From the NCBI GenBank assembly GCA_002215645.1, contig NGFI01000014.1, forward strand, positions 186,001 to 250,000: a stretch of DNA of 64,000 nucleotides. Reading direction: 5' to 3'. Of the stretch, positions 57,316 to 64,000 are shown in pieces. This DNA comes from Gemmatimonadetes bacterium 2013_60CM_65_52. GTDB lineage: Bacteria > Gemmatimonadota > Gemmatimonadetes > Gemmatimonadales > Gemmatimonadaceae. The notes beneath the pieces were generated by a model. That model was not told the origin of the DNA and searched no databases. It worked only from the letters and a program-made list of their open reading frames with translations. Each line of letters begins with the position of its first letter. The stretch's first letter is position 1. Position numbers and translations under genes: made by a program.

Positions 57316-58899
57316 CTACTTCATGCGCATCGTCGTCAGGGAGTCGAGCATCGCGGCGTATCGCGCCGCGGTGCCGGCGTCTCCGGAACGATCCGCCGCG
57401 ACACGCGCTCCCGCGAGCGCCCAGTAGCGATTCGGCTCCTTCTCCAGCGTCTTCCGGTATTCGGCGAGCGCTTCCACCGGGCGATTGAGCTCCAGCAGCA
57501 TGTCGCCGAGCAGCTCGCGGGCGGGCGCAAGCGGACCGGGCGTGATCGCGCCCTTTTCCGTCGCGTCCTCGCGCACCGAGGCTTCGCGCATCTTCGCCAA
57601 CGCGTCGTCGGGACGATGCTGTGCGAGCGTGATCCAGGCGCGCGCCGCGATTTCCTGAATGGCGACCTGCTCGGTCCAGTATTCCTCTTTCTGCGTCACG
57701 AGGCGCTGTCGGAGGACGACGAGCGAATCGACGGCCACGCGCGCAGCGACGGTGTCGCCGATCCGCGAGGCTCCGAGTGCACGGGCGAACCACGTGAGGG
57801 CATCGGCGTACGGAAAGGCGCTGGTACGCGGCACGAGGGCGGCCGCCTCATCCCACTTGTGACGCTCGAGTGCATACCGAGCCGGAATTGCGGCGAGCGC
57901 AAACACGCCTGCGCTCGGTGGGGCCGCGCCAGAGACGGCGGTGAGACTCAGTTTCGCAGACAGCGCTGGCAGGCCGTCCCGCACGGCCTTCGCGTCGTCG
58001 AGGCGTCGCATCTGGAGATATGCGTACTCCATGTAGTCCGACGCGTGCAGCGCTTCACCGAACGATCCTTCCTTCTGCGCGGCCTCGATGGAACGCCGAT
58101 TCGTGTTCACCGACTCCTGCCAACGCCCCACTCGCGTGAACGTATGCGACGGCATGTGCAACGCATGCGCCGCGGACGGCGCGATGTCCGCATAGCGCTG
58201 CGCGGCGATCGCCGCACGTGACGCGAGCGCGGGAACGTCATAGCTGTGAATGATGTAGTGGGCGAGTCCCGGGTGATCCGGCTGTTTCGCCCAGATTGCC
58301 TCGAGTGTCGCACCCGCACGGAGCTGATTGGCGTACGTCTTGTCGCTCGGCGGCGCCGCCGCGACGAGCGACAACGCGTGAAAGATCGCCGCCTCGGTAT
58401 CGGCCGGTTGTTTCTCGACCAGATCCGCCATGGCACGCTCGTACGCGAGGATGCGTGTTCGCTGATCGCGGTGCGCGACGTCGGTGAACAGTTGACCGAC
58501 GGCGGCGATGTAGCCCCGCTCGCGATCCGTGGACCCGCGGCCGAGTTGCTCGGCCTTCTGCGCCGCGTCGAGTCCGCGCTGCAGGAATGCCGGCGACCGG
58601 TTGGCGACCGACATCGGGTTCGTCCACATGCTGAGCGCGATGCCCCACCAGGCCATGGCGCAGGTCGAGTCCTGCTGGAGCACACTCGAGAAAGCATTGA
58701 TGGATGCCCCGAACTCGAATGAGTGAAGCAGGGCGACGCCGCGGTCGAACACGGGCGTCACGGCGGGGGCGCACGAGGTTGCGAAATGGACCGTGCCGAG
58801 GCGTTCCGAGGCCGCGCGGTGCTGGTGCTCCTGGGCAGACGTGCGGGTCGCGAACAAAAGCGCGAGGCACGTCACGGAGAGTGTGAGCCGGTGCGTCAT
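57316..58899 (-). CDS. Secreted TPR-repeat protein
   Basis: The protein has 527 residues from the ATG at 58899, chosen because AGGGA lies about 8 bases upstream and a clean signal peptide (MTHRLTLSVTCLALLFATRTSAQ) follows. An ATG at 58923 is possible. The mature part is alpha-helical with TPR-like repeats, and has the stretches GLAHYIIHSYD and HALHMPSHTFTRVGRW near 215-255, found in a widespread uncharacterised exported TPR family. The first repeat unit contains FATSCAPAVTPVFDRGVALLHSFEF. No enzyme motif is recognised. It is the first gene of the operon with the Rieske-flavodoxin and SnoaL-like genes. Confidence 0.82.
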   Translation of the reverse strand: MTHRLTLSVTCLALLFATRTSAQEHQHRAASERLGTVHFATSCAPAVTPVFDRGVALLHSFEFGASINAFSSVLQQDSTCAMAWWGIALSMWTNPMSVANRSPAFLQRGLDAAQKAEQLGRGSTDRERGYIAAVGQLFTDVAHRDQRTRILAYERAMADLVEKQPADTEAAIFHALSLVAAAPPSDKTYANQLRAGATLEAIWAKQPDHPGLAHYIIHSYDVPALASRAAIAAQRYADIAPSAAHALHMPSHTFTRVGRWQESVNTNRRSIEAAQKEGSFGEALHASDYMEYAYLQMRRLDDAKAVRDGLPALSAKLSLTAVSGAAPPSAGVFALAAIPARYALERHKWDEAAALVPRTSAFPYADALTWFARALGASRIGDTVAARVAVDSLVVLRQRLVTQKEEYWTEQVAIQEIAARAWITLAQHRPDDALAKMREASVREDATEKGAITPGPLAPARELLGDMLLELNRPVEALAEYRKTLEKEPNRYWALAGARVAADRSGDAGTAARYAAMLDSLTTMRMK

Positions 58900-58947
58900 G
58901 GTCGTGTCCCTGACCGAGGTCATCTACCAATACCACAAGGTGGGGCG

Positions 58948-59005
58948 GTAGGACAGTAGGACGGCAAGCCGTTCCGCTTTCCGGCCTGCTGTCCTACTGT
59001 CCTAC
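58948..59005. repeat. Palindromic repeat element, copy 1
   Basis: A perfect 15-base inverted repeat, GTAGGACAGTAGGAC at 58948-58962 and its complement at 58991-59005, encloses a 28-base loop that itself holds a small CGGCAAGCCG hairpin. The left 21 bases recur in inverted orientation at 60636-60656. It lies between the divergent TPR gene and the beta-lactamase-family gene. REP-like element or mRNA hairpin; no T-tract follows. Confidence 0.75.
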
Positions 59006-59026
59006 TGACCTACCTTCGGCACACAC

Positions 59027-60613
59027 ATGACAACTCGACTCGCCGCATTCGCCGTTATCCTGCTCGCCGCCAGAGCAGCACATGGACAATCAGTGCGCGT
59101 AACCCCGCCACCCGATTTCGACGCGTACGTCGAGCGGGTGCTCAAGACCTTCGACGTCCCCGGCGCCGCGGTGACAATCGTGAAGGACGGTCGCGTGGTT
59201 CTGGCGAAGGGATACGGCGTGCGCACAATCGGCAAGCCGGAACACGTGGACTCGAATACGCGCTTCGGCATCGCGTCCAACTCCAAGGCGTTCACGGCAA
59301 CGGCGCTGGCAATCCTCGTGGAATCGGGCAAGGTCGAGTGGGACGCCCCGGTCATCAGATACCTGCCCGACTTCGCGATGTACGACCCGTACGTCACGCG
59401 AGAGTTGACCGTGCGCGACCTGCTCGTGCACCGCAGCGGCCTCGGATTGGGCGCTGGTGATCTGCTCTGGTGGCCCGCTTCCACGTACAATCGCCCCGAG
59501 ATTGCGCGGAGACTCCGCTACATCAAGCCGGCGACGTCGTTCCGCAGTGCATACGCCTACGACAACGTGCTGTACCTCGTGGCCGGACAGCTCATCGAGC
59601 GCGTGTCCGGTCAGAGCTGGGAGGACTTCGTCGCGTCGCACATTCTCCAACCGGTCGGCATGACGGGCAGCACGGTGCGTCATTCCGACGCCACCGCGGC
59701 AGGCAACATCGCCACCACGCATGCGGAGATGGACGGGACCGTGCGCGTGATCGCGCCGTTGACCAGCGACAACACCAATCCCGCCGGCGGCATCAATTCA
59801 TCCGCGGCAGACATGGCCAAGTGGATGATGGTGCAGCTGGACTCGGGTCGCATCGCGCCGGCGGGCAACGGCCAGCCGGAACGACGACTCTTTACACCTG
59901 CGAGCACGCGCGAGCTGTGGTCCATCGTGACACCGATTCCAGTGCGCGGACGATCGATTCCGGGATTCGAGCACCTTCGCCCGAACCTGCGCGGTTACGC
60001 ACTCGGCGTCGGCGTATCGGATTATCGTGGGCGACTTCGTTTACAGCATTCGGGCGGCCTGCCCGGTTATGTCTCGCTCGTCACCATGTTTCCATCGGAG
60101 CGCCTGGGCGTCGCCGTGCTCACCAATCAGGAGTCGGATGACGCCTATAACGCCCTAACGCTCGCGGCGGTGGACTACTTTCTTCGCGCGCCGGTGGTCG
60201 ATTACGTCACGCGCTTTGCGGCGATGCGCGACACGGTACGCATGCGCTCGGCGCAGCAGTCGCGGCAGGCAAGTGTGGCGCGCGACTCCCTGTCTGGTCC
60301 ATCGCTGCCGCTCGCAAAGCTCGCGGGACGCTATGAGGACGCGTGGTACGGTGACGTCAGCATCGCCGTGGAGAACAAGAGTCTCGTCATGCGATTCGGC
60401 CACACGCCGCAGCTCGTGGGCGACATGACCCACTGGCAGCACGACACGTTTCTCGTGAAGTGGCGCGATCGGGAGTTGCGCGCCGACGCGTACGCCACGT
60501 TCGCCCTTAATCCGGACGGCACAGTCGACCAATTGAAGATGGCCCCGGCGTCGCCGGAGGTGGATTTCTCGTTTGACTTTCAGGACCTGCTTTTGAAGCC
60601 GATAAGGAGGTAG
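59027..60613 (+). CDS. Serine hydrolase, beta-lactamase class C family, with C-terminal DUF3471-like domain
   Basis: The protein has 528 residues with a signal peptide (MTTRLAAFAVILLAARAAHG). The catalytic set of the class C/penicillin-binding family is visible: S84-x-x-K87 (SNSK), Y178-x-N180 (YDN) and HSGG near 346 (the KTG-equivalent). A C-terminal beta-rich region of about 100 residues resembles DUF3471. Proteins of this type are periplasmic peptidases, esterases or D-aminopeptidases; most are not resistance enzymes. The gene is enclosed by two inverted copies of a palindromic repeat (58948-59005 and 60611-60656), and its stop codon touches the second one. Confidence 0.88.
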   Translation: MTTRLAAFAVILLAARAAHGQSVRVTPPPDFDAYVERVLKTFDVPGAAVTIVKDGRVVLAKGYGVRTIGKPEHVDSNTRFGIASNSKAFTATALAILVESGKVEWDAPVIRYLPDFAMYDPYVTRELTVRDLLVHRSGLGLGAGDLLWWPASTYNRPEIARRLRYIKPATSFRSAYAYDNVLYLVAGQLIERVSGQSWEDFVASHILQPVGMTGSTVRHSDATAAGNIATTHAEMDGTVRVIAPLTSDNTNPAGGINSSAADMAKWMMVQLDSGRIAPAGNGQPERRLFTPASTRELWSIVTPIPVRGRSIPGFEHLRPNLRGYALGVGVSDYRGRLRLQHSGGLPGYVSLVTMFPSERLGVAVLTNQESDDAYNALTLAAVDYFLRAPVVDYVTRFAAMRDTVRMRSAQQSRQASVARDSLSGPSLPLAKLAGRYEDAWYGDVSIAVENKSLVMRFGHTPQLVGDMTHWQHDTFLVKWRDRELRADAYATFALNPDGTVDQLKMAPASPEVDFSFDFQDLLLKPIRR

Positions 60614-60660
60614 GAGAGCAGGACATAGAGCGGTTGCTTGCCGTCCTACTGTCCTATTTT
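60611..60660. terminator. Palindromic repeat element, copy 2, possible bidirectional terminator
   Basis: The arms TAGGAGAGCAGGAC (60611-60624) and GTCCTACTGTCCTA (60643-60656) can pair with a few mismatches, and TTTTTA follows on the plus strand, so it may end transcription of the beta-lactamase-family gene. Its right 21 bases equal 58949-58969 in reverse complement. The stop codon of the heparinase-like gene lies inside it. Confidence 0.6.
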
Positions 60661-62595
60661 TATTGCAACCTGATCCGACAGCATCGCGCCGCGGCCCGTC
60701 AGCGTCACGCGCGCTAATCGCTCACCCCACGCGCCCTTCAATCGCGCATCGGTGATCGGAACCTCTTCCGTCGATGCGGCGAACTTTGCGGGATCGTAGC
60801 GGAGCACATACGTCGTTCCGCCTGTCTCTCGCAGCCGGATTTCGCCCGGCGTCGTCACGTCGGTGAACAGCGGCGTCATGAGACTGAGTCGCATAGGCTC
60901 GGTGACGCGCGCAAGCGCATAGTCATCCCGTATTTCGATCTCGCGTGAAGCGCGCCTGAGCGTGACGCTGCGAGTCCAACGCGAAACGCCGGCGTCAGCC
61001 GGATAGGCGGCCGCGATGTCCATGTCGAGCCGAACGGAGTCGCCGCTCGACGCGAACGCGACGTTCTTCGCCGCGTATTGCTCGCCGTCCTTCTGCATCA
61101 CGCCGTTGATCGTGGGCAGGTTGTGCCACGCCGACTGCATGGTCCAGATGTCGTATCGCTGTGGGCTGAACGTCTTTGCCGTGTACGTCCCCACACCGAC
61201 ATCGATGAGCACGGGGCGCCCGTCGGAGAACACCACGAAGTTGCCGACGTCGTTGTGGTTGTGACTCTGTCCGTTGTGGCCGCCCCAGGCTGAGACGTAA
61301 AGCCCGCGCGGCGTTTCCGGCGCCATACGTGCCGCCATGAGCTGAAGGTCAGGCAACCACACCTGGCCAGGCAGCGGCTCCGCTGCCTTCGCTCCGGCAA
61401 TTTCACTGGCGAGGAGCACAGCTGGAATGACCCGTCCGGGACTGGAGCCGCCGGGACCAAGAGTCGCCCCGCGCTGGCGGATGAAGGCGCCGAACGACTG
61501 CATCACGGGATCGTTGATCCGAGCGCCGAAGCGATAGACCACCTCCGCGTCGGGATTCACGCGCGCCGGCGCATCGCCCGTGTTCACGAACCATGTGTCC
61601 TTGATGTACACACGGTAGATGTACCGGGCAATGTTGCCGACGAGCGGCGAGGCGTAGATGTCCACCCTGCCGCCGGTGGCCGAGCGCAGCATCTCGAGAT
61701 TGTCGAACAGGGAGCCGCCAGCGCGATCCCAGTAGCTCGGTCCTTCGTCGCAGCCGCCATCCGCCGGATATGGATCGAGAAACCGATCCAGACTGCGCAT
61801 GATCTTGTACACGGCGCGCGTACGCCGTTGCGGGTCGCGCTCGAGGATCAACACGCTCGCCAGCCAGTTCGAGTTGATCCACGGATTCCAGTTGTTCACG
61901 ATCTTCCGCGCGCCAAAGCCCATCCACCAGAAGTCGTCGCGCTCGAGCGCCGGCGTGAGCACTCGGCGATCGACCTCGTAACGAATGCGTTCGCGCAGCC
62001 TCGGCGAGACGGTGTCGAGTCGCGCGCCGAGCAGATAATCCGTCCACGCGAGCAGCGCTGCCGTCTCCGCGGCAAAGAGATCGACCACGGGCTCGCGCGC
62101 GTCCGGAAGTCCTACGCCAGCCTTCTGAAGGGACAGATGCGCCGTCGAGCCCCAGAATGTCTGCTCGGAGATGGCCCAGATTCCGTTGGCGATCTCGTCG
62201 AGAAACCGCCCGCGATTCTCGAACACCTCGGCCATCACGAGCGTCGTCAGCCGCTGTCGTCGCTCGGTGTTGATCCGGTCGTACTCACTGCGATCGCCGT
62301 CGCGGCTGAAACGAAGCGTCACGGTGGCCGGCAACGTGCCCCAGGCGACGCCGAGCTGTTTCTCTGCCGCCGAGATGAATGAGGCGCGCACGGGCGCAGG
62401 CGTCGCGTCCCACTGTGCCCGCTCCCGAATTGTGGGATACGGATGCCACGCATCCGGCGAAGCAAGGATGCCGCCGAGCTGCGCTTCGGTGACGCGGCCC
62501 GCGAGGAGGCGCCGGGGCGACTGCGCGCCTACGCCATGCACCATCACGCACGCGAACAGCGCGGCAGCGAATGCGGTCGGGACGCGTCTGATCAT
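60646..62595 (-). CDS. Heparinase II/III-like polysaccharide lyase family protein, secreted
   Basis: The protein has 649 residues with a signal peptide (MIRRVPTAFAAALFACVMVHGVGAQ). The first half is alpha-helical with NNWNPWINSNWL and DGGCDEGPSYWDRAGG near 240-300. The second half has GGHNGQSHNHNDVGNFVVFSDGRP near 445, the conserved stretch of heparinase II/III domains. Members cleave acidic polysaccharides by beta-elimination in the periplasm. The last residues (IGQ and the stop) are encoded inside the palindromic repeat at 60643-60656, so the repeat appears to have supplied or replaced the end of the gene. The substrate is unknown. Confidence 0.87.
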   Translation of the reverse strand: MIRRVPTAFAAALFACVMVHGVGAQSPRRLLAGRVTEAQLGGILASPDAWHPYPTIRERAQWDATPAPVRASFISAAEKQLGVAWGTLPATVTLRFSRDGDRSEYDRINTERRQRLTTLVMAEVFENRGRFLDEIANGIWAISEQTFWGSTAHLSLQKAGVGLPDAREPVVDLFAAETAALLAWTDYLLGARLDTVSPRLRERIRYEVDRRVLTPALERDDFWWMGFGARKIVNNWNPWINSNWLASVLILERDPQRRTRAVYKIMRSLDRFLDPYPADGGCDEGPSYWDRAGGSLFDNLEMLRSATGGRVDIYASPLVGNIARYIYRVYIKDTWFVNTGDAPARVNPDAEVVYRFGARINDPVMQSFGAFIRQRGATLGPGGSSPGRVIPAVLLASEIAGAKAAEPLPGQVWLPDLQLMAARMAPETPRGLYVSAWGGHNGQSHNHNDVGNFVVFSDGRPVLIDVGVGTYTAKTFSPQRYDIWTMQSAWHNLPTINGVMQKDGEQYAAKNVAFASSGDSVRLDMDIAAAYPADAGVSRWTRSVTLRRASREIEIRDDYALARVTEPMRLSLMTPLFTDVTTPGEIRLRETGGTTYVLRYDPAKFAASTEEVPITDARLKGAWGERLARVTLTGRGAMLSDQVAIKIGQ

Positions 62596-62724
62596 GGAGT
62601 GTTCCGATATGAGTGGCGTGGGTTACGGCTTCTTCGCCCGTTCCCGTGACGCTGCATGCGCGGTACGTTCTGCGCTAGTACGGGCGGCGCGCGCCGTCCG
62701 CTGTCTCCTCCTGCCGACCACCGC
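62596..62724. other. Divergent intergenic region
   Basis: These 129 bases separate the heparinase-like gene and the amidohydrolase gene, which are transcribed apart. Both promoters should be here, but no hexamer pair stands out. Confidence 0.4.
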
Positions 62725-64000
62725 ATGCGTCGTATCGTCATCGCGCTCTGCATTCCCGTCGTCGCCTCCGCGCAGGCGACCGATCAGGTCAAGCAATTCG
62801 TGAGCGTGGACGCGCCCGTGGTGGCGTTGACGCATGCGCGGGTGATCGATGGAACGGGCGCGGCGGCTCGCTCCGATCAGACCGTGCTCATCGATCATGG
62901 CGTCATCCGCGGCGTCGGCGATTCGAGCCAGGTCGCCATTCCGGCCGGCGCGCGCGTCATCGATCTCACCGGAAAGTCGGTGCTGCCAGGCTTCGTCATG
63001 GTGCATGAGCACATGTTCTATCCGTCTGGGGGCGGGACCATCTACAACGAGCAGGCATTCAGCTTTCCGCGGCTTTATCTCGCGGGCGGCGTCACGACGG
63101 CGCGCACGGCGGGCAACATGGCCGGCTACGCCGACCTCGAGCTGAAGCGCGCGATCGACAGCGGACGCACAGTCGGTCCCGACCTCGATGCGACGGCCCC
63201 GTATCTGAATGGACCCGGCCTGCCCATCTACCAGGTCCATGCGCTCAAGGACACTGCCGATGCGCGGCAGATGGTCGCACATTGGGCCGATCGCGGCGCG
63301 ACGTCGTTCAAGACGTACATGCAGATCACGCGCGCGGAGCTCGCGGCCGTGGTGAAGGAAGCGCACCGCCGCAAGTTGAAGGTGACCGGCCATCTCTGCT
63401 CCGTGACCTTCCGCGAAGCGGCGACCATCGGCATCGACAATCTCGAGCATGGTCTCGTGGTCGCGAGTGATTTCGTCACCGGCAAGAAACCGGATGAATG
63501 CCCCACCACTGGTGGAGGCGTGCTCGCCTCGCTCGCCACTCTGGATGTCGACGGCGAGCCCATCCAGTCGCTCATCCGTTATCTCGTGGCAAAGCATGTG
63601 GCGCTGACGTCCACGCTCACGGTCTTCGAGACGTTCGTGCCCGGACGCCCGCAGGCGCCACAGGGCGCACTCGACGCAATGCTGCCCGAATCGCGCGACC
63701 AATACACTCGGCGCTGGACCTTGATCTCGACGAGCACCTCGCCGTGGAGCGGTCTGTTTCCGAAGGAGATGCGCTTCGAGCTCGCGTTTCTTCGCGCGGG
63801 CGGTCTCCTGCTGGCGGGCACGGATCCAACGGGTTACGGAGGCGTCGTCGCCGGCTACTCCAACGCGCGCGAGCTCGAGCTCCTCGTCGAGGCAGGACTC
63901 ACGCCGCTCGAGGCCATCAAGGTGGCGACGTTCAATGGCGCAACCTATCTGGGCCGCGCCGACCGCATCGGATCGATCGCCGGCGGCAAGCGCGCAGACC
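62725..64000 (+). CDS. Amidohydrolase family protein, partial (cut by window end)
   Basis: From the ATG at 62725 the frame stays open to the last base, giving 425 residues of an incomplete gene. A signal peptide (MRRIVIALCIPVVASA) is followed by the typical amidohydrolase start VVALTHARVIDGTGAAARSD. Metal ligands are visible as H94-x-H96 (HEHMF), a Lys candidate in TSFKTYM (K196), H223 in TGHLCS, H242 in NLEHGL and the Asp in AGTDPTGYG near 363. Such imidazolonepropionase-like secreted members hydrolyse cyclic amides or dipeptides. The missing C-terminus should be some tens of residues, since the frame already reaches IGSIAGGKRAD, which normally lies near the end of the barrel. Confidence 0.88.
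   Translation, partial: MRRIVIALCIPVVASAQATDQVKQFVSVDAPVVALTHARVIDGTGAAARSDQTVLIDHGVIRGVGDSSQVAIPAGARVIDLTGKSVLPGFVMVHEHMFYPSGGGTIYNEQAFSFPRLYLAGGVTTARTAGNMAGYADLELKRAIDSGRTVGPDLDATAPYLNGPGLPIYQVHALKDTADARQMVAHWADRGATSFKTYMQITRAELAAVVKEAHRRKLKVTGHLCSVTFREAATIGIDNLEHGLVVASDFVTGKKPDECPTTGGGVLASLATLDVDGEPIQSLIRYLVAKHVALTSTLTVFETFVPGRPQAPQGALDAMLPESRDQYTRRWTLISTSTSPWSGLFPKEMRFELAFLRAGGLLLAGTDPTGYGGVVAGYSNARELELLVEAGLTPLEAIKVATFNGATYLGRADRIGSIAGGKRAD

Noticed and set aside
58948-59005. CRISPR-like repeat
   Set aside because: It is one palindrome with a 28-base loop, not a spaced array; the second copy is 1.6 kb away and inverted.
59027-60613. Antibiotic resistance determinant for the NRPS product
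   Set aside because: It has class C beta-lactamase motifs, but the family is mostly non-resistance hydrolases, and it lies 12 kb from the cluster with unrelated genes between.

Overview
The window is high-GC DNA whose left three quarters (about 1-47.2 kb) is one non-ribosomal peptide synthetase (NRPS) cluster. The right quarter holds unrelated secreted and envelope genes: a DUF5916 outer-membrane protein, gamma-glutamyltransferase, a class C beta-lactamase-like hydrolase, a heparinase-like protein and an amidohydrolase. That accessory set, the many signal peptides and the weak Shine-Dalgarno sites fit a soil Gemmatimonadota- or Acidobacteriota-type bacterium. The taxon is inferred from gene content only.

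NRPS region. A plus-strand gene at the left edge encodes an unusual FkbH (glyceryl-loading HAD)-carrier-thioesterase fusion with a cysteine nucleophile. Facing it is a minus-strand operon transcribed from about 36.3 kb down to 3.0 kb: TauD/clavaminate-type dioxygenase, then seven NRPS proteins, then an Sfp-type phosphopantetheinyl transferase. Most junctions are ATGA/GTGA/TGATG overlaps. Read in transcription order, and with specificity codes taken by eye, the line is: C-A(Tyr/aromatic)-T-E-C-T(no A domain) / C-A(Asp)-T / C-A(Asp)-T / C-A(Ser)-nMT-T / C-A(Gln-like)-T-C-A(Ser)-T / C-A(Asp)-T / C-A(Asp)-T-TE(Cys). This predicts a strongly acidic peptide with N-methyl-serine, one D-residue and one position filled in trans.

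A divergent plus-strand operon (36.6-47.2 kb) carries a GT4 glycosyltransferase, a Wzm-like permease, a Wzt-like ATPase with a C-terminal cargo-type domain, and a second NRPS (C-A(Gly)-T-C-A(?)-T-TE(Ser)). All are joined by GTGA overlaps or a short gap. Together these genes look like a self-contained biosynthesis, tailoring (hydroxylation, N-methylation, glycosylation), activation and export system. The recurring theme is trans-loading: an orphan FkbH-T-TE(Cys) protein and an A-less C-T module, a logic resembling syringomycin (SyrC/SyrP), but here built around glyceryl and aspartate.

Right part (47.4-64 kb). A lipoprotein-like protein with a large partial tandem duplication comes first, then a DUF5916 barrel protein, an LLM flavin oxidoreductase and Ggt. 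A MntA/HepT toxin-antitoxin pair and a three-gene operon (TPR protein, Rieske-flavodoxin fusion, SnoaL-like protein) follow. A beta-lactamase-family gene bracketed by inverted copies of a palindromic repeat, a heparinase II/III-like protein, and an amidohydrolase cut by the window end complete the region. No tRNA, rRNA, CRISPR array or transposase was recognised.
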